Source: JAWVFM01 sp038237625 (GTDB taxonomy: Bacteria; Actinomycetota; Thermoleophilia; Solirubrobacterales; 70-9). Taken from it: a stretch of 51,774 bases of DNA. Below are positions 1 through 7,939 of this stretch, piece by piece. The notes under the pieces are model-generated. The model saw nothing but the letters and a program-made list of their open reading frames with translations, was not told the DNA's origin and did not search any database. The stretch is from positions 1-51,774 of the forward strand of contig JBBRYM010000020.1 of assembly GCA_038237625.1 (NCBI GenBank), in the 5' to 3' direction. Position 1 is the first letter of the stretch. Each line of letters starts with the position of its first letter. The translations under genes were made by a program, and so were the position numbers.

Positions 1-136
1 CACTCCTGGCCGAACTCAGCACGGCGCTCGAAGGCCCTGCCATCCTTCCTTCGCTACTACAACCGGCGACGCCCCCACAGCTCGCTGGGTGACCGGCCTC
101 CGATCAGCCGTGTTCACAACGTCCGTGGGCAGGACA
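1..136 (+). mobile_element. IS481-family insertion sequence, right end (partial)
   Basis: This is the terminal 136 bp of an insertion sequence that enters from outside the window. Bases 4-136 are identical, in inverted orientation, to 51642-51774. The shared sequence stops at ...GGGCAGGACA, which as TGTCCTGCCC is the expected TGT-type inner end of an IS481 element. Immediately outside is GCTAGT (137-142), fitting the NCTAGN target known for IS481 of Bordetella. The boundary is read from the point where the two copies diverge. Confidence 0.8.
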
Positions 137-141
137 GCTAG
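1..141 (+). CDS. IS481-family transposase, C-terminal fragment
   Basis: Only the last 46 residues are in the window. The frame reads SFLRYYNRRRPHSSLGDRPP and ends GQDS, the typical C-terminus of the DDE transposases of IS481, with the conserved YN-RPH-SLG-PP pattern. The stop codon TAG at 139-141 lies outside the repeated IS sequence, inside the CTAG of the flanking target, so the insertion site supplies the stop. The N-terminus and catalytic residues are off the left edge. Confidence 0.85.
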   Translation, partial: HSWPNSARRSKALPSFLRYYNRRRPHSSLGDRPPISRVHNVRGQDS

Positions 142-150
142 TCTCTGGTA

Positions 151-172
151 TTGCGAACAAAGACGTTCGCAA
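151..172. promoter_or_regulatory. Inverted-repeat operator upstream of the SDR operon
   Basis: Perfect 8-bp arms TTGCGAAC (151-158) and GTTCGCAA (165-172) are separated by six bases. The site sits 18 bp before the ATG of the SDR gene and overlaps a probable promoter region (AATGATAG follows). Its size and symmetry suit a TetR-family dimer, and a TetR gene is the third gene of this operon, so autoregulation is a reasonable inference. Confidence 0.5.
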
Positions 173-189
173 ATGATAGGATCGCGGCG

Positions 190-1080
190 ATGGAGGTTGG
201 GATCGCGGGCAAGCGAGTGCTCATCACCGGTGCTGCGCGTGGAATCGGGTCGCTGCTGGCCCGTCGCCTGCATGAGCGCGGCGCGAAGGTCGCGCTGCTG
301 GGCCTGGAGCCCGAGCAGCTTGCGCAGACCGCGGCGGCCTGTGGCGACGCTCATTGGTTCGAGTGCGACGTGACCGACCGCGAGGCGGTGAACGACGCGG
401 TCGCTCAGGCCGTGGAGCGGTTCGGCGGCCTCGACGTCGCGGTGGCCAACGCGGGCATCGGGGGCCAGGCGACGCTGGTCGACGGCGACCCGTCCGTTTG
501 GGACAAGACGATCGCGGTGAACCTGCAGGGCACCTTCAACCTGGTGCACGCGGCAGGCCCGCACGTCTCGCACCCCGACGGCTACTTCCTGCTGACGTCA
601 TCGCTCGCCGCGGCGGTGCACCTGCCGCTGATGGCCGCCTACTGCGCGTCGAAGGCGGCGGTGGAATCTCTGGGCGACTCGCTTCGGATCGAGACGCGCC
701 CATCGGGGGCGAAGGTCGGCGTCGCCTATTACGCCGAGCTCGACACCGACATGACCTCGCGCGGCTTCGACACCGAGGCGGCGAAGCGGATGCCGATCGG
801 CGGCAACCGCCACTCGCGGGTCTCGCCGGTGGGGCCCGCCATCGATGCGCTGGAACGAGGTATCGCGAGACGCTCCCGCCGCATTACTTCGCCGCGGTGG
901 GTCGGACCGCTGCTTCCGATGCGGATGGGCGTGCAGCGTGTAGTGGAGTTGGCAACGCGGAGGGGCCTTGCCAAGACCATGGAAGTTGCGAGGGCGGAGC
1001 GGCCGCCGCTGACTACGGAGCAGCCCGAAGGAGTCCGTAGTGCTGAGTCCGTAGTCCGTAGGGAGGAGTCTCGAGCGTGA
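190..1080 (+). CDS. Short-chain dehydrogenase/reductase (SDR)
   Basis: A 296-residue NAD(P)-dependent oxidoreductase of the classical SDR fold. The cofactor motif TGAARGIG lies near residues 14-21, NAGIGG follows in mid-domain, and the catalytic pair is Tyr151 and Lys155 in YCASK with an upstream Ser. The ATG at 190 is chosen because it places the first beta strand (KRVLITGA) directly at the N-terminus and has AGGA upstream; an in-frame TTG at 151 would add 13 unrelated residues. The C-terminal 50 residues beyond the fold are rich in Arg and Glu and look variable. The stop overlaps the GTG of the next gene by four bases, indicating translational coupling with the secreted hydrolase. The substrate is unknown. 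Confidence 0.85.
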   Translation: MEVGIAGKRVLITGAARGIGSLLARRLHERGAKVALLGLEPEQLAQTAAACGDAHWFECDVTDREAVNDAVAQAVERFGGLDVAVANAGIGGQATLVDGDPSVWDKTIAVNLQGTFNLVHAAGPHVSHPDGYFLLTSSLAAAVHLPLMAAYCASKAAVESLGDSLRIETRPSGAKVGVAYYAELDTDMTSRGFDTEAAKRMPIGGNRHSRVSPVGPAIDALERGIARRSRRITSPRWVGPLLPMRMGVQRVVELATRRGLAKTMEVARAERPPLTTEQPEGVRSAESVVRREESRA

Positions 1081-2858
1081 GCGGTCTCCGTGTCGGGATC
1101 GTTGGCGCGGTTCTTGTTCTGGCGGGCTCTGCGGCGCCTGCCGGCGCCGCGGCCGGTGCGCCGCCGCCGAAGCTGCCCGCGCCGACCTTCCCGAAGACGG
1201 TCGCGAGGGAGGTGCTGGTCACGGCCGACGACGGAACTGAGCTCGCGGGCACCCTCACCTTTCCTTCGGCCGACGGCAAGGCCCCGGCATCCGGGCGCTT
1301 CCCGGTCGTCCTCTCGATGACGCCCTACGGGCGCGACGGCGTCTGCAGCTGTCCCTCGCCGGCGATGTTCGCCACGCGGGGAATGGTGAGCGCCGTGTTC
1401 GACGTGCGCGGCACGGGCGGGAGCGGCGGCAACCTCGACGCCAACTACTTCTCCCCGCGCGAGGCGCGCGACGGCTACGACCTGGTCGAGTACCTCGGCA
1501 CGCGGCGCTGGTCGACGGGCAAGGTCGGCATGGCCGGCGGCTCGTACGTCGGCATCACCCAATACCTGACGGCCGAGCAGCAGCCGCCGCACCTCGCCGC
1601 GATCGCGCCCCAGGTGGCGCTGAGCGACCTCTACCGCGACGGCTTCGCCCACGGCGGCATCCCCAACCTCTTCTTCGACCTTCAGTACATCGGCGTGCAG
1701 GGCATTCCCGGGGCGCTTACCCCGAACTCGGATCCCGCCCTCCTGCAAGCCACCCTGGAGGCGAAGCTCGGGCAGTCGCCGCCGGGCGCGATCGCCTTCG
1801 ACTATCTCGCGCGACCCAACGACGACCGCTTCTACCACGAGCGCTCGCCGATCTATCGCGCGCGGAAGATCCAGGTGCCCGTGCTCGACATCGGCGAGTG
1901 GCACGACGGCCTGCTCCGCGGTGAGCCCGAGATGTACCGGGCGCTTTCGAAACGGCCCGGCGTGGAGACCCGCCTCTACATGGACCCCTGCACCCACAAG
2001 GGCTGCGGTGCGCCGTTCGCACCGTTCACGAACCCGCCGAACGTGGGCGACAACGCGGCGCTGATCTTCGAGTTCCTCGACCACCACCTGCGAGGGACCT
2101 CCATCCCGAATCGTCCCAACGTCACCTACTACCTGCAGGGCGCCGGCGGCTACGAGCACGCGTCCACCTGGCCGCCCCCGCGCACGCGGTATCGCAACCT
2201 TGCGCTTGGCGCGGGGACCCTCGGCGGGCGGGCTGCCGAGGGCGCCGGGAGCGAGAGCTACGTCAGCGACCCGGCGGCGGGCTTTGCGAACGCTTTCGCC
2301 CAGTACGGGACGGTTGCGATCACTCCCTACCTGCCGCTCGACCAGCGCCTGGAGGGAGCTCACGGGCTGACCTTCCGCACCGCGCCGGCAAAGCGGGCGC
2401 AGCGCCTGGTCGGCCCGCTCGCGCTGCACCTCGACGCGGCCTCGACCGCCACCGACACCGACTGGTACGTGAAGCTCGCGGACGTCGCCCCGGACGGCTC
2501 GGAGTCGATCATCACCGATGGGGCGTTGCGCGCCTCCCACCGCGCCCTCGACCCGCGCAAGTCCACTCCCGCTCGCCCGTACCACACGCACACGAACCCG
2601 CAGCCGATCGAACCCGGGCGCTTCTACCCCTACGCGATCGAGATCTGGCCGACTGCCTATGAGCTCGCGCCCGGGCATCGGCTGCAGCTGCGGCTGACGT
2701 CGAGCGACCTGCCGACGCACCTGCCGGGGTCGTTCCAAATCGACCGCGACAACCCGGCGGCGACGTCGATCTCGCTCAACCCTCCGGCGACTAACACCGT
2801 GCGCCTGCGACGCAGTTACCTGCTGGCTCCGCTGGAGCCGGCCGGCGGGTCGCGATGA
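1077..2858 (+). CDS. Secreted CocE/NonD-family hydrolase (X-Pro dipeptidyl-peptidase S15 superfamily)
   Basis: A 593-residue alpha/beta hydrolase of the CocE/PepX group, which cleaves esters or acyl bonds. The N-terminus is a Sec signal peptide (hydrophobic core VGIVGAVLVLAGSAAPAGA). DVRGTGGSGG precedes the nucleophile elbow GGSYVG with Ser156. A probable acid region is DIGEWHDGLLRG, and the His lies in the DPCTHKGC segment. The last 200 residues fit the jelly-roll domain of the family. The start is GTG, overlapping the SDR stop, and the end overlaps the TetR gene by ATGA. The closest described activities are cocaine esterase and related acyl hydrolases; the true substrate cannot be read from sequence. 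Confidence 0.85.
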   Translation: MSGLRVGIVGAVLVLAGSAAPAGAAAGAPPPKLPAPTFPKTVAREVLVTADDGTELAGTLTFPSADGKAPASGRFPVVLSMTPYGRDGVCSCPSPAMFATRGMVSAVFDVRGTGGSGGNLDANYFSPREARDGYDLVEYLGTRRWSTGKVGMAGGSYVGITQYLTAEQQPPHLAAIAPQVALSDLYRDGFAHGGIPNLFFDLQYIGVQGIPGALTPNSDPALLQATLEAKLGQSPPGAIAFDYLARPNDDRFYHERSPIYRARKIQVPVLDIGEWHDGLLRGEPEMYRALSKRPGVETRLYMDPCTHKGCGAPFAPFTNPPNVGDNAALIFEFLDHHLRGTSIPNRPNVTYYLQGAGGYEHASTWPPPRTRYRNLALGAGTLGGRAAEGAGSESYVSDPAAGFANAFAQYGTVAITPYLPLDQRLEGAHGLTFRTAPAKRAQRLVGPLALHLDAASTATDTDWYVKLADVAPDGSESIITDGALRASHRALDPRKSTPARPYHTHTNPQPIEPGRFYPYAIEIWPTAYELAPGHRLQLRLTSSDLPTHLPGSFQIDRDNPAATSISLNPPATNTVRLRRSYLLAPLEPAGGSR

Positions 2859-3499
2859 GCTCCGTCGAGATGACCCCGCTGCCGCGCGGGCGCCACAAGC
2901 TCTCGCGCGAGGAGGTCGAGGGCTCGCAGCGGCTTCGGCTGGTCCGGGCGATGGCCGAGGCGATGGCCGAGAAGGGCTACGCGCACACCTCGGTTGCCGA
3001 CATCCTGCGCCGCGCGCGCGTCTCGCGCGAGACCTTCTACGAGCTCTTTGACTCCAAGGAGGACTGCTTCATGTCCGCCTTCGACGCGGCCTACCGGGGT
3101 ATCGGCGAGGCGCTGGCGACAACGGGCGGGCAGGCGCCGGCGCTCGGCGCCGGTGAGGGCGGTGGCCGCGCGGCGCTCGACGTCGTGCTCGAGAACTACC
3201 TGGCCGCGCTCGCGAGCGAGCCGGCGATGGCGCGGGTCTTTCTGATCGAGGTCTACGCCGCGGGCGAGGTGGCGATGGCGCGGCGGCTGGAGCTCCAACG
3301 CGGGCTCGTGGGGATGCTCGCCCAGCTCCTCGGCGCGAAGTCCGACGACGATCGCTTCGCCGTGGAGGCCGCGGTCGCCGCGATCGTCTCGCTGGTCACG
3401 GCTCGGGTGGCCGTGGGCGACGCCGAGGGCATCCGCGAGCTGCACGGGCCGCTGCTCGGGCTGCTCGAACGCCTAGGTTTCAGCCGCGGCGGCGATTAG
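2855..3499 (+). CDS. TetR-family transcriptional regulator
   Basis: A 214-residue protein with an N-terminal TetR DNA-binding domain: LVRAMAEAMAEKGYAHTSVADILRRARVSRETFYELF has the helix-turn-helix spacing and the F/Y-x-x-F end of the recognition helix. The helical remainder would bind ligand and dimerise. It overlaps the hydrolase gene by four bases and ends the SDR-hydrolase-TetR operon. The inverted repeat at 151-172 is the natural candidate for its operator. The inducer is unknown, but may be a substrate or product of the two enzymes. Confidence 0.88.
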   Translation: MSSVEMTPLPRGRHKLSREEVEGSQRLRLVRAMAEAMAEKGYAHTSVADILRRARVSRETFYELFDSKEDCFMSAFDAAYRGIGEALATTGGQAPALGAGEGGGRAALDVVLENYLAALASEPAMARVFLIEVYAAGEVAMARRLELQRGLVGMLAQLLGAKSDDDRFAVEAAVAAIVSLVTARVAVGDAEGIRELHGPLLGLLERLGFSRGGD

Positions 3500-3527
3500 G
3501 GAGGAAGGCTCGACCGCGATATGACTA

Positions 3528-3557
3528 TTGTGACCATAACGGTGTGATCTGTATGAT
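3528..3557 (+). promoter_or_regulatory. Promoter of the Phd/VapC operon
   Basis: TTGTGA (3528-3533) and TATGAT (3552-3557) are 18 bp apart, close to consensus for a sigma-70-type promoter. The -10 box ends only 10 bases before the ATG at 3568, so the transcript would be nearly leaderless. The local words TGTGACCAT, TGTGATCT and TATGATCT resemble each other and may form the antitoxin binding site. Confidence 0.55.
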
Positions 3558-3567
3558 CTGAACGCGT

Positions 3568-3849
3568 ATGGTCGTCGTCGGCGTGGCCCAGCTCAAGGCA
3601 AAGCTCAGCGAATACCTGGCGCGGGTGCGGGGCGGCGAGGAGGTGCTCATCACCGAGCACGGGCGACCGGTTGCCAAGATCGTCTCGACGGCCACCGACG
3701 AAGAGCGCCTGGCGGAGCTCGAGCGCAAGGGCCTGGTGCGGGTTGGGACGATGAAACTGCCCGAGGGTTTCCTCGACGAACCGCTGCCGAAGTTCGAGGG
3801 AGGGAGTCTCGTCGACGCCCTCATCGAGGAACGGCGCGAGGGCCGCTAG
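3568..3849 (+). CDS. Type II antitoxin, Phd/YefM family
   Basis: A 93-residue antitoxin. The N-terminal half (VGVAQLKAKLSEYLARVRGGEEVLITEHGRPVAKIV, residues about 3-38) is the classic Phd/YefM DNA-binding dimer domain. The C-terminal tail is acidic and would wrap the toxin. It neutralises the adjacent PIN-domain toxin and should repress its own promoter. The ATG is only about 10 bp from the -10 box and lacks a ribosome site, which fits leaderless translation. The gene ends five bases before the toxin ATG. Confidence 0.88.
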   Translation: MVVVGVAQLKAKLSEYLARVRGGEEVLITEHGRPVAKIVSTATDEERLAELERKGLVRVGTMKLPEGFLDEPLPKFEGGSLVDALIEERREGR

Positions 3850-3854
3850 AGCCG

Positions 3855-4283
3855 ATGCGATTCTGGGACTCCTCGGCGGTCATGCCCCTCCTGGCCGACG
3901 AGGCCACGACGAGTGATATGCGCGCCGTCCTCGGAATTGACGATGCCATGGTGGTCTGGTGGGGCACCCGGGTGGAGTGTTCCGCGGGGCTTCGTCGCAA
4001 GGAGCGCGAGAAGTCCGCCCACGTGGCGCTTGCGCGTCGCGCCCTCGAGCGTCTCAACACACTGTCGTCGAGCTGGTCCGAGATCGAACCTGGCGAATCA
4101 CTTCGCGTCCAGGCGGAGCGCGCGCTGGGCGTACATCCGTTGCGTGCCGGCGATGCCCTTCAGCTCGCTGCGGCTAAGACCTGGAGGGCCGAATCGCCTG
4201 CGCGCCTGGAGTTCGTCTGCCTCGACGAGCGCCTCCGCGACGCCGCCTCGCGTGAGGGCTTTGCGGTGCTTCCGGCCGAGTAG
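3855..4283 (+). CDS. VapC-family PIN-domain toxin
   Basis: A 142-residue PIN-domain ribonuclease. The metal-binding acidic residues are in place: Asp in FWDSSA at the N-terminus, Glu in RVECSAG (about residue 36), Asp in RAGDALQLAA and Asp in VCLDERLR. The RAGDALQLAAA signature marks the VapC group that cuts tRNA or rRNA. It is co-transcribed with the Phd-type antitoxin. Nothing suggests damage, so an active toxin is likely. Confidence 0.88.
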   Translation: MRFWDSSAVMPLLADEATTSDMRAVLGIDDAMVVWWGTRVECSAGLRRKEREKSAHVALARRALERLNTLSSSWSEIEPGESLRVQAERALGVHPLRAGDALQLAAAKTWRAESPARLEFVCLDERLRDAASREGFAVLPAE

Positions 4284-4349
4284 CGGCTCGCTCAAGGCGA
4301 TTTGACGAACTGTCGCGTCCCCGCGGGGCCGACACTATCCTCGCCCGGG

Positions 4350-5204
4350 ATGGGGTCCGAGCTCAGTCGAAGGCAGTTCCTTCGCGCCGGAGGGTCGATG
4401 GCGCTGCTCGCGGCGCTGCCGGCCGAGCGGGTCAGCGCCCTCGTGGTCTCCGGGTCCGGCCAGGGCAAGCACGGGCGCTTTCTGCGCTCGAATGAGCTCG
4501 ACACCCTCCGGGCCCTGTGCGCACGGCTGGTGCCGGGGCCTCCCGAAGATCCCGACCCGGGGGCGACCGAGGCCCACGCGGCGGAGGCGATCGACCTGCT
4601 GCTCGGCGCCTTCAAGGTTCGGCCGCCGCTGATCCACGCGGGCGGGCCGTTCTCAGGGCGGGCCGGCGGTCGGCGCGACGACTTCCGGCGGTTCGTGCGA
4701 ATGGATCGCCAGGCGGCGCTCGGCTGGCGGATCCGGCTGGAGGGGTCGCGCGGCAAACCCGAGCGCGAGTTTGCCGGACCAGTTCGCGGGCTCCAGCAGG
4801 TCTACCGCGAGGGGCTGGCGCATCTCGACGAGCGCGCGCAGTCGCTGGCCGGGCAGGACTTCGCCTCGCTCCCGTTCCCTCTTCAGGACGCGATCCTCTC
4901 CGACCAAAGCGACGACTCGGTTCAGGAGATCCTCGGCGCCGCCTTCGCTAACACCCTCGACGCCGTCTACGGCCCGCCCGAGTATGGCGGCAACCACAAG
5001 CTCGTCGGCTGGAAGTACACGAGCTGGCCCGGCGACACGCAGCCGCGGGGGTTCTCGCGCGCCGAGGTGGGAAGCGTCGGATCCGGCAAGGCGCTGAGCG
5101 CAGCGAGCGCCGCGTCGCTTCACCGCTTCCTACCGGCCCTCGCGGCCACCGCGCCCCGGCGCGACGCGCACTGGCTCGGCCGCTCGGGGCTGCGGTCGGG
5201 ATGA
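4350..5204 (+). CDS. Gluconate 2-dehydrogenase subunit 3-like protein, Tat-exported
   Basis: A 284-residue accessory subunit of a membrane or periplasmic GMC dehydrogenase. The N-terminus carries a twin-arginine signal (LSRRQFLRAGGSMALLAALP), and the body has the family pattern LRALCARLVPGPPEDPDPGA followed by the YGGN-H--GW segment near the end (PEYGGNHKLVGWKYTSWPGD). The ATG at 4350 starts directly before the Tat motif; an upstream in-frame start would place 16 extra residues ahead of it. It overlaps the GMC gene by ATGA, so the two are almost certainly partners, the Tat signal exporting the folded flavoprotein by hitchhiking. No cytochrome c subunit follows. Confidence 0.8.
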   Translation: MGSELSRRQFLRAGGSMALLAALPAERVSALVVSGSGQGKHGRFLRSNELDTLRALCARLVPGPPEDPDPGATEAHAAEAIDLLLGAFKVRPPLIHAGGPFSGRAGGRRDDFRRFVRMDRQAALGWRIRLEGSRGKPEREFAGPVRGLQQVYREGLAHLDERAQSLAGQDFASLPFPLQDAILSDQSDDSVQEILGAAFANTLDAVYGPPEYGGNHKLVGWKYTSWPGDTQPRGFSRAEVGSVGSGKALSAASAASLHRFLPALAATAPRRDAHWLGRSGLRSG

Positions 5205-6928
5205 GCAAGCCGTCGGTCATCATCGTCGGCTCGGGCGCGGGCGGCAGCGTGATGGCGTGGCGGCTGGCCAAGGCCGGCCATCCGGTGCTGATCCTCGAGC
5301 GCGGCCGCAACCTCTTTCCGGGGCTCGAGCAGGGCAAGCGTCATTTCCACACCCATTTCTCGAACGACGAGGTGAAGGCCGGGCGGTACTTCGAAAACCA
5401 GGATCCGGTGCTGGAGCCGCGGACCTCGCGCACGCAGGACGAGGCGTCGCAGAACGTCGAGCGCTCGTTTGTGGGCGACGTCAACAACTTGCCCGCGACG
5501 GTCGGCGGCGGCACGGTCCACTGGGACGCCAAGGTGCCGCGCTTTTGGACGCAGGACTTCAAGGGCCGCTCGCTCTACGGCCCGGTCGACGGCGCCAACG
5601 TCGCCGACTGGCCACTCACTTACGGCGAGCTTGCCCCCTACTACGACGCGGTCGAGCGCCGCCTCGGCGTCCAGGGCGACCGCGCCCAGATGCCCGCCCA
5701 CACCCTGAAGCAGGCGCCGCGTCGCCACCAGTTCGCGATGGCGCCGAACCCGCCGATGTACTCGGGCAAGATCATGTCCGCGGGCGCCCGGAGCCTCGGC
5801 TACGAGCCCTACCCGTTCCCGATGGCCGTCAACTCCCGCCACCACGACGGGCGGCCGGCGTGCAACTCGTGCGGCTTTTGCTCGGGGTTCGGCTGCCCGA
5901 TCCATGCCCGAGGGGGAGCGCTGTCGTTTCTGCCGAAGGCGCTCGCGGCCGGCGCCGAGCTTCGCGACCGCTGCTTCGTGCACAAAATCAGGGTCTCGCG
6001 CGACGGCAAGCGCGCCAAAACGGTCGCCTACATCGACCGCCATGGGCGAAAGCGCGAGGCCCACGCCGACATCATCGTGCTGGCCGCTTCGGCGATCGAG
6101 ACGGCCCGCCTGTTGCTGCTCTCCCATGACCACAAGCATCCGCACGGCCTCGGCAACCGCTCCGACCAGGTGGGGCGGAACCTGATGTTCCATTACTTCA
6201 CGCTCGGCGTGGGCGTCTTCGAGCAGCCGGTCCATTCCTGGATCGGGCCGTCGACGACGGTGACTATGGACGACTTCGTCGGCCCCGACGTCGCCGCCGG
6301 CTCCGCGGCGGGCCTGCCCTATCTGAAGGGCGGGATCTGCGAGGTCGGAGCGGGACTCACCCTGTTGCAGGAGGCTGCGATCTACGCGTCGCTGCCGCAG
6401 AGCTTCGGGCTCGAGCACAAGACGCTGATGAAGGACCTCGCGCTTCGCGACCACCTCTCGGCGATCCAGCTCGTCGGCGAGGACATGCCCCAGCTCGCCA
6501 ACCGCGTCGACCTCGACCCGCAGATCCGCGACTTCCACGGCTTCCCTGTGCCGCGGATCACGCATAGCTCGCACCAGTTCGAGCTCGCCGCCTCCGCCTA
6601 CTACAGCCCAAAGCTCGCAGCGATCTGTCAGGCCGCGCCGGGGTCGATCTCCTCGGCGGTCGGTGTCATCCCGCTCGTCCCCGGGGCCCCCGCCAGCGAC
6701 ATCGAGGGGCCCAACTCCACGGCGCACATCATGGGGACGGCGCGCATGGGAACGGATCCCCACAGCTCGGTGTGCGACCAGTTCGGCCGTGTGCACGAGG
6801 TTGAGAACCTGTTTTTGGCCGACGGCTCGGTCTTTGCGTCCTCGGGTGGCTTCAACCCAACGGTGACCATCATGGCGCTGGCGATGCGCGCCGCCGACCA
6901 CATCGCCGGCCGGCCTCCGCTCGGCTGA
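5201..6928 (+). CDS. GMC-family FAD-dependent oxidoreductase (large subunit)
   Basis: A 575-residue flavoprotein that oxidises an alcohol or sugar. The FAD-binding motif VGSGAGGSVMAWRLAKAG opens the protein; the active-site His is in STAHIMGTARMG and the partner Asn in SGGFNPT near the C-terminus, as in gluconate, sorbitol and glucose dehydrogenases. A cysteine-rich segment CNSCGFCSGFGC (about residues 221-232) resembles the cysteine cluster that holds a 3Fe-4S centre in FAD-glucose dehydrogenases, so electron transfer out of the flavin may use a cluster. It has no signal of its own and relies on the Tat signal of the preceding subunit. The electron acceptor and substrate are unknown. Confidence 0.87.
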   Translation: MSKPSVIIVGSGAGGSVMAWRLAKAGHPVLILERGRNLFPGLEQGKRHFHTHFSNDEVKAGRYFENQDPVLEPRTSRTQDEASQNVERSFVGDVNNLPATVGGGTVHWDAKVPRFWTQDFKGRSLYGPVDGANVADWPLTYGELAPYYDAVERRLGVQGDRAQMPAHTLKQAPRRHQFAMAPNPPMYSGKIMSAGARSLGYEPYPFPMAVNSRHHDGRPACNSCGFCSGFGCPIHARGGALSFLPKALAAGAELRDRCFVHKIRVSRDGKRAKTVAYIDRHGRKREAHADIIVLAASAIETARLLLLSHDHKHPHGLGNRSDQVGRNLMFHYFTLGVGVFEQPVHSWIGPSTTVTMDDFVGPDVAAGSAAGLPYLKGGICEVGAGLTLLQEAAIYASLPQSFGLEHKTLMKDLALRDHLSAIQLVGEDMPQLANRVDLDPQIRDFHGFPVPRITHSSHQFELAASAYYSPKLAAICQAAPGSISSAVGVIPLVPGAPASDIEGPNSTAHIMGTARMGTDPHSSVCDQFGRVHEVENLFLADGSVFASSGGFNPTVTIMALAMRAADHIAGRPPLG

Positions 6929-6948
6929 GTCTCCGCAATACTCGCGGC

Positions 6949-7383
6949 ATGGCTTTCGTTCCTCCGGCCCGCCACCTCCTGCGCGCCCGCGACCTCGCCG
7001 ACAGCCGCTACTTCGAGCAGCTCACCGTCTCCGACATGGCGCGGGCCGCCGGGCTTTCGCGGGCGCACTTCAGCCGCGAGTTCCGCAAGGCCTTCGGCGA
7101 GTCGCCGCACTCGTATCTGCTGACCCGCCGGCTCGAGCGGGCCGGGGCGCTCTTGCGAAACACCGACCGCTCGGTGGCCGAGGTCTGCTTTTCGGTCGGG
7201 CTTTCGAGCGTCGGCTCGTTCACCTCGAGCTTCACGCGTGCCTACGGGCGCTCGCCCACGGCCTACCGGGCCTCGTTTCCGCCGGCCTCCGCTCACGCGA
7301 TCGTTCCGGCCTGCGTGCTGCGCGCATACACGCGACCCAAGAACAGCACGTTTGGAGAAGACCGCCGCGCGGCGCGTGCCTAG
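6949..7383 (+). CDS. AraC-family transcriptional regulator, DNA-binding domain only
   Basis: A 144-residue protein consisting almost entirely of the AraC-type double helix-turn-helix: LTVSDMARAAGLSRAHFSREFRKAFGESPHSYL is the first and VAEVCFSVGLSSVGSFTSSFTRAYGRSPTAYR the second. There is no room for a ligand-binding domain, so it may be constitutive or respond through a partner. It lies 20 bp after the GMC gene and just before a VOC gene with a strong ribosome site. Small AraC proteins next to glyoxalase-like genes are a recurrent actinobacterial arrangement. Confidence 0.85.
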   Translation: MAFVPPARHLLRARDLADSRYFEQLTVSDMARAAGLSRAHFSREFRKAFGESPHSYLLTRRLERAGALLRNTDRSVAEVCFSVGLSSVGSFTSSFTRAYGRSPTAYRASFPPASAHAIVPACVLRAYTRPKNSTFGEDRRAARA

Positions 7384-7422
7384 CATCGCCGTCGAGCTGT
7401 CAATCCAAAGCAGGAGGAATTC

Positions 7423-7845
7423 ATGAGGATTCACGCGGCCCATGTTTGGGTCCACGACCAGGACGAGGCACTTGCCTTCTACACCGAGAAGCTCGGCTTC
7501 GAGGTCAAGGCCGACTCGACGCTTCCCGAGATCGGCGACTTTCGCTGGCTCACCGTCGGGCCTCCGGGCCAGGACGTCGAGATCGTGCTGATGGCGATCC
7601 CGGGCTCGGACGTGATCGACGACGAGTCGGCCGAGCAGATCCGCTCGCTGATGAGCAAGGGCTGGATCGGCGGCGTCTTCTTCACCACCGACGACGTCAA
7701 GGGCGACTTCGAGGAACTGCGCTCGCGCGGCGTCGAGTTCAGCGAGGAGCCCGAGGAGCGCCCCTACGGCATCGACGCCGGCTTCCGCGATCCGTCGGGC
7801 AACGCGTTCCGGCTGACGCAGCTGCCTGACAGTTCGGGGCAGTAG
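7423..7845 (+). CDS. VOC-family protein (glyoxalase/dioxygenase superfamily)
   Basis: A 140-residue protein with the paired beta-alpha-beta-beta-beta modules of the vicinal oxygen chelate fold: HAAHVWVHDQDEALAFYTEKLGFEV at the N-terminus and a second module beginning GGVFFTTDDVKGDFEELRSRGVEF and ending FRDPSGNAFRL. His near the N-terminus and Glu or Asp residues late in each half could bind a metal. A near-perfect ribosome site AGGAGG precedes the ATG. The reaction is undetermined; glyoxalase, fosfomycin-resistance and dioxygenase relatives share the fold. Confidence 0.85.
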   Translation: MRIHAAHVWVHDQDEALAFYTEKLGFEVKADSTLPEIGDFRWLTVGPPGQDVEIVLMAIPGSDVIDDESAEQIRSLMSKGWIGGVFFTTDDVKGDFEELRSRGVEFSEEPEERPYGIDAGFRDPSGNAFRLTQLPDSSGQ

Positions 7846-7939
7846 AGCTCCTGACGACTTCTTCGCCGAAGCGATGAGTTTCCGGGAGGACCTTGGTCCA
7901 ACCGGGCAGATCAATCAACTTCAACCAGGAGGAATCCAA

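Noticed and set aside
729..2738. Long minus-strand open frame of 669 codons opposite the SDR and CocE genes
   Set aside because: It is an antisense shadow caused by high GC third positions; the composition is Arg/Gly/Val-rich without any family motif, while the plus strand has clear enzymes.
5120..6901. 593-codon minus-strand frame opposite the GMC oxidoreductase
   Set aside because: Same GC shadow effect; the plus-strand frame has FAD and active-site motifs.
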